From: VAZQ01 sp050179645
Lineage (GTDB): Bacteria; Pseudomonadota; Alphaproteobacteria; Rhizobiales; Xanthobacteraceae
Direction of reading: 5' to 3'
NCBI GenBank assembly: GCA_050179645.1
Contig: JBFXEX010000002.1
Location: forward strand, 28,899-92,898
DNA length: 64,000 bases
The notes under the pieces were generated by a model. The model was not told where the DNA came from, ran no database searches, and was given only the letters and a program-made list of their open reading frames with translations. The position numbers and the translations under genes were made by a program. The first letter of the stretch is position 1. Each line of letters begins with the position of its first letter. Shown here in pieces: positions 49,106-57,151 of the stretch.

Positions 49106-51316
49106 CTACGCCTCGGCGCGCTCGGCGCTCGCAACGACGTCCTTGGCGCGCAATTGCGCGATGATCGAGTTGAGGTGCTTGAGGTCATAGACCTCGAGGT
49201 CGATCATGAGGAAGGTGAAGTCGGGCGACTGCCGGGTCATGCGGATGTTGTCGATGTTGCCGTCGTGTTCGGCAATCACCTGGGCGACCTGCACCAGGGT
49301 GCCGGGTTCGTTGACGGTCTGCAGCGTGATACGGGCCGGAAACCGCTGAGGGGTGCGATCCTCCACATCCCAGCGCAAGTCGAGCCAGCGCTCCGGCGTG
49401 TCCTCGAAATCCTTCAGCGCCGGCGATTGGATCGGGTAGATCGTGATGCCCTCGCCCGGCGTCAGGATGCCGACGATGCGGTCGCCTGGGACCGCGCCGC
49501 CGTTGGGCGCAAACCGCACCGGCAGGTCGCTGTTCATCCCGCGGATCGGAATGGCCCCGCTTTCCGCCGCTGCCTCCGGCAGCTTGACCTTCACGGCCTT
49601 GGCCCGCTTCAGACCGAACCAGCCACCGCTTTCCTGCTTGGGCTGCTGGGCGAGCGCGGCGGCGCGCTCCTCCTTGTAGTCGGGATACATGGCGCGGGCC
49701 ACGTCGGCGGCGCGCAACTCGCCGCGACCGACTGCGGCGTGGACGTCCTCGACCGACGCGCGGGCGAGGCGCGGCAACGCGCCCTGCAGCTTTTCGTCCG
49801 AATAGGCGATCTTGGCGCGTTGACACAGCCGCTCGACGATACGGCGGCCGAGCCCGGCATACTGATTGCGCACCGCGGCGCGGGTGGCGCGGCGGATCGA
49901 AGCCCTCGCCTTGCCGGTGATGACCAGAGATTCCCAGGCGGCCGGTGGCGCTACCTGTGCCTTCGAGGTGATGATCTCGACCTCGTCGCCGTTTTCGAGC
50001 TCGGAGACGAGTGGCGCGATCTTGCCGTTGATCTTGCAGCCTACCGCGGTGTTGCCGACATCGGTGTGCACCGCATAGGCGAAATCGATCACCGTGGCCC
50101 GGCGCGGCAGCGCGATCAGCTTGCCCTTGGGGGTGAAACAGAACACCTGGTCGTGAAACAGCTCGAGCTTGGTATGCTCGAGGAACTCCTCCGGGTTGGA
50201 ACCGTCCGCCAGCAGCTCGATGGTGCGGCGCAGCCACTCGTAGGCCTTCGATTCCCGCGACAGCATCTCGGTCGGCGACCCGGCACCGTCCTTGTACAGC
50301 GCGTGGGCCGCGATGCCGTATTCGGCAATCTCGTGCATGTCCTGGGTGCGGAATTGCAGTTCGACCCGCTGCTGTCCGGGACCGATCACGGTTGAGTGGA
50401 TCGACCGGTAGTCGTTCTGCTTTGGCGTCGAGACATAGTCCTTGAAGCGGCCGGGAACCATGGGCCAGGTGGTGTGCACGATACCGAGCGCCTGATAGCA
50501 CTCGGCCACCGTCTTCACGATCACGCGGAAGCCGACGATGTCGGAAAGCTGCTCGAAACCGACCGACTTGCGCTCCATCTTGCGCCACACCGAATAAGCC
50601 CGCTTGCGACGGCCGCTGACCTGGGCGGAGATGCCGCGGTCGGCGAGCTTTTTGGTCAATTGCTGCTCGATCGTGCCGATCAGCCCCTGGTTCCTCGCTT
50701 CCACCGCGTCCAGGCGCTCGCTCACCACCCGATAGGCTTCGGGATTGAGATCGCGGAACGCCAGATCCTCGAGCTCCTCCCGCATCTCATGCATGCCCAT
50801 GCGGCCGGCGAGCGGGGCATAGATGTCGATCGTTTCCTCGGCGATGCGCTTGCGCTTCTCGGCCGGCACGTGCGACAGGGTGCGCATGTTGTGCAACCGG
50901 TCGGCGAGCTTGATCAGCAGCACGCGGACGTCGTCGGCGATCGCCAACAGCAGCTTGCGCAGGTTTTCCGCCTGCTTTGCCTCCTTGGTGACCAGGTCGA
51001 GCTTGGCCAGCTTGGTCAGGCCCTCGACCAGTGCACCGATGTCGCGACCGAACATCTGGTCGATTTCGGCGCGGGTCGCGGCGGTGTCCTCGATGGTGTC
51101 GTGCAGCAGGGCGGCCGCGATGGTGGCGTCATCGAGCTTCAGATCGGTCAGAATGGCTGCCACTTCGAGCGGATGCGAGAAGTAAGGGTCGCCTGAGGCG
51201 CGCGTCTGCTCGCCATGCGCCTTCATGGCGTAGACATAGGCGCGGTTGAGCAGCGGTTCGCTGGCGTTCGGATTGTAGCGCTTGACCCGCTCGATCAAGT
51301 CGTACTGCCGCATCAT
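49106..51316 (-). CDS. rsh: Bifunctional (p)ppGpp synthetase/hydrolase (Rsh)
   Basis: Makes and degrades (p)ppGpp, the stringent-response signal. Domains in order: HD hydrolase (HPLEVAAILTDL, LLHDTIEDT, ADRLHNMRTL), synthetase (GRFKDYVSTPKQNDYRSIHS), TGS (VFCFTPKGKLIALPRRATVIDFAYAV), a helical part, and a C-terminal ACT domain. The hydrolase metal-binding HD pair is intact and the synthetase motif looks complete, so both activities are likely. I give the ATG at 51316 (736 residues), the length of related enzymes (MMRQYDLIERV). An in-frame ATG at 51451 has a better ribosome site (aggga) and would add 45 residues. rpoZ lies upstream. Confidence 0.94.
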   Translation of the reverse strand: MMRQYDLIERVKRYNPNASEPLLNRAYVYAMKAHGEQTRASGDPYFSHPLEVAAILTDLKLDDATIAAALLHDTIEDTAATRAEIDQMFGRDIGALVEGLTKLAKLDLVTKEAKQAENLRKLLLAIADDVRVLLIKLADRLHNMRTLSHVPAEKRKRIAEETIDIYAPLAGRMGMHEMREELEDLAFRDLNPEAYRVVSERLDAVEARNQGLIGTIEQQLTKKLADRGISAQVSGRRKRAYSVWRKMERKSVGFEQLSDIVGFRVIVKTVAECYQALGIVHTTWPMVPGRFKDYVSTPKQNDYRSIHSTVIGPGQQRVELQFRTQDMHEIAEYGIAAHALYKDGAGSPTEMLSRESKAYEWLRRTIELLADGSNPEEFLEHTKLELFHDQVFCFTPKGKLIALPRRATVIDFAYAVHTDVGNTAVGCKINGKIAPLVSELENGDEVEIITSKAQVAPPAAWESLVITGKARASIRRATRAAVRNQYAGLGRRIVERLCQRAKIAYSDEKLQGALPRLARASVEDVHAAVGRGELRAADVARAMYPDYKEERAAALAQQPKQESGGWFGLKRAKAVKVKLPEAAAESGAIPIRGMNSDLPVRFAPNGGAVPGDRIVGILTPGEGITIYPIQSPALKDFEDTPERWLDLRWDVEDRTPQRFPARITLQTVNEPGTLVQVAQVIAEHDGNIDNIRMTRQSPDFTFLMIDLEVYDLKHLNSIIAQLRAKDVVASAERAEA

Positions 51317-51544
51317 CTGCGGCTTCGACGCTTTGGCAGATTTTACTGGTAATCCAACGGCTTGTCCGACCAGATTAAGACCGCGGTCGAGCGGCGCTCG
51401 GGCCCGGGACTGGTTCTGCATCCTCGGCAAGTCGGACGAAGTACGCGCCATGAAATTCCCTGCGCCGGCCACCAGATCGGCCAGCCGCCCGCGCAAGATA
51501 TCATGACATGGCGTATTCGCTACAAGGCCGTCGCCGGTGGGACC

Positions 51545-51581
51545 GCCAAAACAACGACGGCCCGGATCGAGATCCGGGCCG
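51545..51581 (-). terminator. Rho-independent terminator after rpoZ
   Basis: A perfect palindrome at 51558-51581: CGGCCCGGATC and GATCCGGGCCG (11 bp arms, 2-nt centre). On the minus strand it is followed by TCGTTGTTTTGG. It ends rpoZ transcription before rsh, so rsh probably has its own promoter. Confidence 0.75.
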
Positions 51582-51613
51582 CGCGGCGCAACGGGCTTTG
51601 TCGCTGCGAAATC

Positions 51614-52009
51614 CTACTCTTCTTCCTCCGGCTGTTCCTCCGGCGGCGTCAGCCCCTCGAGGCCCTTCAGCAATTCTTCCTCGGTCATGCGATCGGTCGT
51701 GACCTCGGTATCGTCGGCATCGACCGAGGCACCGGCGGTCGCGCCGATCAGCGGCACCGATTCGGGCTCGGGTTCGTCGACTTCGACGTACTTCTGCAGG
51801 GAGTGAACCAGTTCTTCCTTAAGGTCATCGGGCGAGATTGTGGTATCGGCAATCTCGCGCAACGCCACGACCGGATTCTTGTCGTTGTCGCGGTCGATCG
51901 TGATCTGCGAGCCGGACGAAATCATACGCGCGCGATGACTCGCCAGAAGGACGAGATCAAAGCGGTTTTCAACCTTGTCAATGCAGTCCTCGACAGTGAC
52001 ACGGGCCAT
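51614..52009 (-). CDS. rpoZ: RNA polymerase subunit omega
   Basis: Omega helps assemble RNA polymerase and carries part of the ppGpp-binding site. The 131-residue protein begins MARVTVEDCIDKVENRFDLV, the family start, followed by LLASHRARMI and a VVALREIA helix. The C-terminal half is an acidic low-complexity tail (ending TPPEEQPEEEE), as in other Rhizobiales. The ATG at 52009 was chosen because it matches the family start; the frame is open a further 22 codons upstream. A terminator follows, before rsh. Confidence 0.95.
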   Translation of the reverse strand: MARVTVEDCIDKVENRFDLVLLASHRARMISSGSQITIDRDNDKNPVVALREIADTTISPDDLKEELVHSLQKYVEVDEPEPESVPLIGATAGASVDADDTEVTTDRMTEEELLKGLEGLTPPEEQPEEEE

Positions 52010-52357
52010 AGGCGATTGCTCCTGCAATGGAACTAACGATAAAATGCTGCTGTTAGGTAACGATCTCGCCGCCAAAGTGCAAGGCGATTCTATCCTTGAG
52101 ATTCCCCTTGGCGCGACCGCGGACCTCTGTTAGCAAATTGCGGAGCCGGGAAACGGCCCATCACATTACCGATTGGTTATGGCGTGCGCGCCACTGTTTA
52201 GAAGCGGCACACATCCTTACAGACGGCAAACCTTCAAACGGCACACCTTACGAACGGCACAAATCGGCGTCCCAATCCGACGATCGCCATCGCAGCCGCG
52301 CGCGGCCGGCTGGTGGCAAGGCGACGGTAGGTTTCAAGCAGTTAGGAAACGATAGTC
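52010..52357. other. Intergenic region with short tandem repeats, between divergent rpoZ and NYN genes
   Basis: No gene is seen here. The stretch contains the promoters of two divergent genes. At 52205-52266 there are four imperfect repeats, each starting CGGCA (positions 52205, 52224, 52239 and 52255, spaced 19, 15 and 16 bp) with an AC/ACC-TTAC type follow-up. They may be operator-like or slipped repeats. Confidence 0.6.
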
Positions 52358-53014
52358 ATGGTCCCGCAGGAAAAAATCGCTCTGTTCATTGACGGCGCCA
52401 ATCTGTACGCCACCGCCAAGTCGCTCGGCTTCGATATCGACTACAAGCGCCTGCTTCGCGAATTTCAGTCCCGCGGATATCTGCTGCGCGCCTTCTACTA
52501 TACCGCTGTGATCGAGGATCAGGAGTATTCGTCCATCCGCCCGCTGATCGACTGGCTCGACTACAACGGCTACAGCGTCGTCACCAAGGCGACCAAGGAA
52601 TTTGTCGACCAGACCGGCCGTCGCAAGGTCAAGGGCAACATGGACATCGAACTGGCGGTCGACGCCATGGAGATGGCCAATACCATCGATCACATGGTGC
52701 TGTTCTCCGGCGATGGCGATTTCCGTTCGCTGGTCGAGGCGGTGCAGCGGCGCGGCGTGCGAGTAACGGTGGTGTCCACCATTTCGACCCAGCCGCCGAT
52801 GGTGGCCGACGAGTTGCGCCGCCAGGCCGACATCTTCCTCGACATCGTCGAGTTGCAGTCGAAGATCGGCCGCGATCCCGCCGAGCGGGTGGCCCGCGAG
52901 CCGCGCGAACCGCGGGCAGAGCGGCACACGCCGCAATTCCTGCAGCGTTCGACCGCCCCACAGCGGGCCGGCGCGGGTGCCGGCGCGACCGACGACGACG
53001 ATTACGACGACTAA
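52358..53014 (+). CDS. NYN domain protein (LabA/DUF88 family)
   Basis: Predicted RNase of the PIN-like NYN fold, 218 residues. ALFIDGANLYATAK at residues 8-21 has the first Asp-Asn catalytic pair. GNMDIELAVDAME near 93 and LFSGDGDFRSLVEAVQRRG near 114 give further acidic residues of the metal site, as in LabA-like proteins. The last 45 residues are low-complexity (REPREPRAE and DDDDYDD). It is 8 bp upstream of the uracil-DNA glycosylase gene, so co-transcribed. The RNA target is unknown. Confidence 0.88.
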   Translation: MVPQEKIALFIDGANLYATAKSLGFDIDYKRLLREFQSRGYLLRAFYYTAVIEDQEYSSIRPLIDWLDYNGYSVVTKATKEFVDQTGRRKVKGNMDIELAVDAMEMANTIDHMVLFSGDGDFRSLVEAVQRRGVRVTVVSTISTQPPMVADELRRQADIFLDIVELQSKIGRDPAERVAREPREPRAERHTPQFLQRSTAPQRAGAGAGATDDDDYDD

Positions 53015-53022
53015 CCCGTTGG

Positions 53023-53670
53023 ATGTCGAACTCGTCGGGCAAACCGGGGCATGACTGCCCGCTCTGCCCTCGCCTCGTCGCCTTTCGCGACGATTGGCGC
53101 AGCCGCGAGCCCGCCTGGTTCAACGCGCCCGTTGCTTCATTCGGGTCGCGCAATGCGAGACTCCTGATCGTCGGCCTCGCACCCGGCTTGCGCGGCGCCA
53201 ACCGCACCGGGAGGCCGTTCACCGGCGACTACGCCGGCGACCTGCTCTACGACACGCTCATCCGCTACGGCTTCGCACGCGGCAATTATGAAGCGCGGCC
53301 CGACGACGAGCTCGAACTCGTCGATGCCCGGATCACCAATGCGGTGCGTTGCGTCCCGCCGGAGAACAAGCCGACGCCGGCCGAGATCAAAACGTGCCGC
53401 GGCTTTCTGACCGACACTATAGCGGAAATGCCGAAGCTCGCCGTGATCGTGACGCTCGGCCGCATTTCCCACGACAGCACGCTGGCGGCGCTCAGCCAAC
53501 GGCGCGCGACCTGCCCGTTCGGCCACGGCGCCGCGTTCGAGATCGGCCGCATCCGCCTGATCGCCAGCTATCATTGTTCGCGTTACAACACGAATACTCG
53601 GGTGCTGACGCCCGAAATGTTCCGCAAGGTGTTCGCCAGCGCGCGCGGCTATCTCGACGCCCGGCACTGA
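53023..53670 (+). CDS. Uracil-DNA glycosylase, family 5 type (UdgB)
   Basis: Excises uracil or deaminated bases from DNA. The 215-residue protein has an iron-sulfur cluster Cys set (C12, C15, C110, C125), motif GLAPGLRGANRTGRPFTGD at 51-69 where Ala replaces the Asp of family 4 (the family-5 mark), and the second motif SYHCSRYNTNT with H184. The start follows the NYN gene stop by 8 bp, with a ggatg context. The call to family 5 rests on the GLAPG motif and is good but not certain. Confidence 0.88.
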   Translation: MSNSSGKPGHDCPLCPRLVAFRDDWRSREPAWFNAPVASFGSRNARLLIVGLAPGLRGANRTGRPFTGDYAGDLLYDTLIRYGFARGNYEARPDDELELVDARITNAVRCVPPENKPTPAEIKTCRGFLTDTIAEMPKLAVIVTLGRISHDSTLAALSQRRATCPFGHGAAFEIGRIRLIASYHCSRYNTNTRVLTPEMFRKVFASARGYLDARH

Positions 53671-53692
53671 CGCGGTTGCGGCAACGGCGGCT

Positions 53693-54085
53693 TCAAGATT
53701 CCAGCCGATAGGAAATGAACTCCAGCAGCGAACCGTCGGGATCGCGGAAATAGACGCTGGTACCGTCGCCGCCGGCACCGAACCGGCGCATCGGTCCCGC
53801 GTGGATCGGCACGCCGCAGCGCTCGAGGTGCGCGACTGCGTCGGCGATCGGCCCCTGCCACTCGAAGCACAGATCGCTGTTGCCGGGCTGCACCGGCAGT
53901 CGCGCGACCTCGGCCGGCTTGAAGCCGGGCCCGTGAAGGTTGAGCTGAACCGTCCCAAACCGGTAGGCGAATCCGACCGGCCGCGGCACGACCTCGGCGC
54001 CGAGTACGTCGCGGTAGAACGCGTTGGAACGGTCCCAGTCGGAAACATGGATGACACAGTGGTCGAGCTTGACGGGCAGCGCCAT
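53693..54085 (-). CDS. VOC family protein (glyoxalase/dioxygenase fold)
   Basis: Vicinal-oxygen-chelate protein of 130 residues. DHCVIHVSDWDRSNAFYRDVLGAEVV at the N terminus carries the first metal-site His. SDLCFEW and the end SVYFRDPDGSLLEFISY carry the other ligands, with the last Glu typical of the fold. The specific reaction cannot be told. It is the second gene after the DJ-1-like gene on the same strand, 13 bp apart. The frame is open further upstream but starts most sensibly at this ATG, 5 residues before the fold. Confidence 0.85.
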   Translation of the reverse strand: MALPVKLDHCVIHVSDWDRSNAFYRDVLGAEVVPRPVGFAYRFGTVQLNLHGPGFKPAEVARLPVQPGNSDLCFEWQGPIADAVAHLERCGVPIHAGPMRRFGAGGDGTSVYFRDPDGSLLEFISYRLES

Positions 54086-54098
54086 GGCATTCGTGCTC

Positions 54099-54800
54099 CT
54101 ATGAAGCCGGGAACGTGCCGAGCTTGCGTCCGACCCGCTGCGCCACCTCACGCCGCTGCTCGCCGAGCGGCGCCAGCCGCGCGCGCAATGCCGCAACCGT
54201 CTCGGGGCGAGCGGTCTGCGGCGAGCCCGAGTTGAAAGGCGGGTCCGGGTGATACTCGATCTGCAACTGGATTTCGTGGGCGACCGCCTCACCGGCAAGG
54301 ATCGCGGCGAGCTTCAGCGCGAAGTCGATGCCCGAGGCGACGCCTGCGCCGGTGACCACGTTGCCGTCAACCACGACGCGCTCGTGGACCGGCGTCGCGC
54401 CGAGCGCCGCGAGGTGCTCGATCGCCGCCCAGTGGCAGGTCGCACGTTTGCCTTTGAGAAGGCCCGCCGCACCGAGCACCAGTGAACCGGTACAGACCGA
54501 CGTGACGAATTTCGCCTGCGCCGCCTGCCGTCGCAGGAAGTCGAGCACGACCTCGTCTTCCATCAGGTCCTGCTGGCCCGGCCCGCCCGGCACCATCACC
54601 ACGTCGAGCGGCGGACAGTCTGCAAACGTGACGGTGGGCGTGATCATCATGCCGCGGTCGGTCTTCACCGGATCAAGGGTATGCGCCACGAGATGAACGG
54701 TCGTATACGGCAGCCGCGCCAGCACCTCGTACGGGCCGGTCAGATCGAGCTGGGTCAATCTGGGAAAGAGCAACATCCCGATGCAACGGTGTGGGGCCAT
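54099..54800 (-). CDS. DJ-1/PfpI family protein, isonitrile-hydratase-like
   Basis: A 233-residue flavodoxin-like protein. The nucleophile is C103 in SVCTGSLVLGAAGLL, with D19 in LTQLDLTGPYEVL, the pair used by isonitrile hydratase (Asp17, Cys101 of the Pseudomonas enzyme) to turn isonitriles into formamides. GGPGQQDLM near 72 is the usual loop. The C-terminal third is longer than in the minimal fold and unassigned. The exact substrate is inferred only from the motif. It likely forms an operon with the VOC protein. Confidence 0.8.
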   Translation of the reverse strand: MAPHRCIGMLLFPRLTQLDLTGPYEVLARLPYTTVHLVAHTLDPVKTDRGMMITPTVTFADCPPLDVVMVPGGPGQQDLMEDEVVLDFLRRQAAQAKFVTSVCTGSLVLGAAGLLKGKRATCHWAAIEHLAALGATPVHERVVVDGNVVTGAGVASGIDFALKLAAILAGEAVAHEIQLQIEYHPDPPFNSGSPQTARPETVAALRARLAPLGEQRREVAQRVGRKLGTFPAS

Positions 54801-54875
54801 GTCGTCGCCTCCTGGGGCGAAGCGCAGCAGGCCTCATCGGCGTCCGCACGTCAATCGCCCGGCCGGCGCGAACGG

Positions 54876-54904
54876 AAAAGCCCCGCGGGACGGCTGCCCC
54901 GCGG
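54876..54904 (-). terminator. Rho-independent terminator after smpB
   Basis: On the minus strand CCGCGGG and CCCGCGG (54904-54898 and 54889-54883) form a hairpin with an 8-nt loop, followed by GGCTTTTCC (T tract at 54879-54876). It lies 62 bp past the smpB stop. Confidence 0.7.
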
Positions 54905-54965
54905 CCGAAGTCAAAACGCACCCGTTGCAACTTGGTCTAGTCGAGCCAGGCGATGACGGTTTGTG

Positions 54966-55439
54966 TTACACCTTCGAGCGCAGCAGCCGGCTGCGCTCGC
55001 GGTCCCAGCTGCGCTTCTTCTCGGTCTCGCGCTTGTCGTGGAGCTTCTTGCCGCGCGCCAGCGCGAGCTCGATCTTGGCGCGGCCCTTCTCGTTGAAATA
55101 GAGCTTGAGCGGGACGAGCGTCATCCCCTCGCGCTCGACCGCACCCATCAACTTGTTGATCTGCCGGCGGTGCAGCAACAGCTTGCGCACCCGCTTGGGC
55201 GGATGATTGAAGCGGCCGCCCTGGAGGTACTCCGAGATGTTAGCGTTCACCAACCACAGTTCGCCGCCGCGCGCGTCCGCATAGGATTCGGCAATGGTCG
55301 CCTTGCCGGTGCGCAGCGATTTCACCTCGGTCCCGGTCAGCGCGATGCCGGCCTCGAACGTCTCGCCGAGTTCATAGTTGAAGCGCGCCTTGCGATTATG
55401 GGCGACGACGCGCTGGTTGCTGTCAGGTTTGGCGGCCAT
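54966..55439 (-). CDS. smpB: SsrA-binding protein SmpB
   Basis: Binds tmRNA and rescues stalled ribosomes. The 157 residues include VVAHNRKARFNYELGETFEAGIALTGTEVKSLR, the core OB-fold, GELWLVNANISEY, and a basic tail (DKRETEKKRSWDRERSRLLR). The length is normal. The tmRNA gene itself was not found in the window. It follows mscL on the same strand by 11 bp. Confidence 0.96.
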   Translation of the reverse strand: MAAKPDSNQRVVAHNRKARFNYELGETFEAGIALTGTEVKSLRTGKATIAESYADARGGELWLVNANISEYLQGGRFNHPPKRVRKLLLHRRQINKLMGAVEREGMTLVPLKLYFNEKGRAKIELALARGKKLHDKRETEKKRSWDRERSRLLRSKV

Positions 55440-55450
55440 TTGGTGAGGGT

Positions 55451-55867
55451 TCAGGCGCTTCCGCGCGCCTTCAGCAAGTCGCGGATTTCCGCGAGCAGTT
55501 CTTCCTGCTTGGTCGGCGGCGCAGGCTTGGCAGCCTCTTTCTGCATGAACCGGTTCATCAGCTGGATCACCAGGAACAGCACCCAGGCGATGATGAGAAA
55601 ATTGATCACCGCGGTGATGAAGGCACCATACGCCAGCACCGCGCCCTGCTTCTTGGCCTCGACAAGCGAATCCGCGGTGACGCTGGACGAAAGCTTGATG
55701 AAGTAATTGGAAAAGTCGAGCCCACCGGTAACAGCGCCGATGACCGGCATGATGATGTCGCCGACCAGGGAGTTGACGATCGCGCTGAATGCGACGCCGA
55801 TGATCACGCCGACCGCTAGGTCGACGACATTGCCGCGCATCGCGAATTTCTTGAATGCCTCAAGCAT
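55451..55867 (-). CDS. mscL: Large-conductance mechanosensitive channel
   Basis: Osmotic emergency valve of the inner membrane. The 138-residue protein starts MLEAFKKFAMRGNVVDLAVGVIIG, the conserved amphipathic helix and first membrane helix; the second membrane helix (about 75-98) carries INFLIIAWVLFLVI. The cytoplasmic C-terminal helix (KQEELLAEIRDLL) closes it. It sits between dapA and smpB on the same strand. Confidence 0.95.
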   Translation of the reverse strand: MLEAFKKFAMRGNVVDLAVGVIIGVAFSAIVNSLVGDIIMPVIGAVTGGLDFSNYFIKLSSSVTADSLVEAKKQGAVLAYGAFITAVINFLIIAWVLFLVIQLMNRFMQKEAAKPAPPTKQEELLAEIRDLLKARGSA

Positions 55868-55887
55868 GATTGCCTCCCGCTCAAGCG

Positions 55888-56018
55888 GTCATCCCGGGGC
55901 CCGAGCATCGCAGGCAAGTTTACGCCGCCTGCGCAAACCTGGTGCGAGGGAGCCCGGAATCCAGCTTCCGCCACCGTCATGGAATCGGGATCCGCGCCTG
56001 CGGCGCGCCCGGAATGAC
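55888..56018. repeat. Palindromic repeat between mscL and dapA
   Basis: An imperfect inverted repeat. GTCATCCCGGG begins it and CCCGGAATGAC ends it, with a GCCGCAGGC-type inner stem and GGAATCC segments in between. This is the common rhizobial intergenic palindrome type. It fills most of the gap between mscL and dapA. Confidence 0.75.
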
Positions 56019-56048
56019 AGCAGAATTCCCTTCAATAGCAACCTGCCC

Positions 56049-56939
56049 TTAATTCACCAGCCCGGCGTGGACCATTGCGTCGCGGACGGCCGCTTTGGTC
56101 TTGTCGGCCAGGGGCACCATCGGCAGCCGCACCGTCTCGGCGCACTTGCCGAGCACCGATAGCGCGTACTTGGCGGGCGCCGGGTTGGTCTCGATGAACA
56201 GCGCGATATGCAGCGGCAGAAGCTTGTCCTGCAGCTTGAGCGCCGCGGCAAAATCATTCTTCAGGCAGGCCTCCTGGAACTCCGAGCACAGCCGCGGCGC
56301 CACGTTCGCCGTCACCGAGATGCAGCCATGGCCACCGTGCGCCATGAAACCGATGCAGGTTCCGTCCTCGCCGGACAGTTGGTTGAAGCCCTCGCCCATC
56401 GCGGCGCGTTGCTGGGACACCCGCAACACGTTAGCGGTGGCATCCTTCACCCCGGCGATGTTCTCGAGCTCGAACAACCGCGACATGGTGTCGACCGACA
56501 TGTCGATCACCGACCGCGCCGGAATGTTGTAGATGATGATCGGGATGCCGATGGCATCATTGATCGCCTTGAAGTGCTGGTACATCCCCTCCTGAGTCGG
56601 CTTGTTGTAGTACGGTGTCACCACCAGCACGGCGTCGGCGCCCGCCTTCTCGGCGTGCTGCGACAATTCGATCGCCTCGCGCGTCGAGTTGGAACCCGTC
56701 CCGGCAACCACCGGAACCCGGCCCTTGGCCTGATCGATGCACCACTCGACCACGAGGTTGTGCTCGGCATGCGACAAGGTGGGGCTTTCGCCGGTGGTGC
56801 CGACGGGTACAAGCCCGTGGGTGCCCTCGCCAATCTGCCAGTCGACCAGGCTGCGAAACGCCCTCTCGTCGAGCGAGCCGTTGTTGAATGGGGTAACGAG
56901 TGCGGTGAACGAGCCCCGGAAGCTCGTCTTAGCGGTCAT
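56049..56939 (-). CDS. dapA: 4-hydroxy-tetrahydrodipicolinate synthase
   Basis: Condenses pyruvate and aspartate semialdehyde in lysine and diaminopimelate synthesis. The 296-residue TIM barrel has the Schiff-base lysine K165 in AGVKDATANV and the catalytic tyrosine Y138 in IIIYNIPARS. The GTTGESPTLSHAEH block near 48 is the substrate loop. It is divergent from the lytic transglycosylase. The length is normal. Confidence 0.95.
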   Translation of the reverse strand: MTAKTSFRGSFTALVTPFNNGSLDERAFRSLVDWQIGEGTHGLVPVGTTGESPTLSHAEHNLVVEWCIDQAKGRVPVVAGTGSNSTREAIELSQHAEKAGADAVLVVTPYYNKPTQEGMYQHFKAINDAIGIPIIIYNIPARSVIDMSVDTMSRLFELENIAGVKDATANVLRVSQQRAAMGEGFNQLSGEDGTCIGFMAHGGHGCISVTANVAPRLCSEFQEACLKNDFAAALKLQDKLLPLHIALFIETNPAPAKYALSVLGKCAETVRLPMVPLADKTKAAVRDAMVHAGLVN

Positions 56940-57151
56940 GATACGATCCTTTGATTCGCTGCGGCGCTAGGCCACGGTGCTGCTTACCTCACGATATCGG
57001 GAAGAGTCGGCCGAAGAAAGCCCGGAACTCCCCCTTTGCCCCCTTTTTGCCGCGGTCGCGGCCGATGGTGGCGGCGCGGAATTAGCGCTTCATCAACATT
57101 ATCAGTTGAATAAGATTGCGTACCAGTTATGGCGGCAGCAGGAAACCACGC

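Noticed and set aside
52205..52266. CRISPR-like array
   Set aside because: Units are only about 15-19 bp, imperfect, and lack separated unique spacers of constant length.
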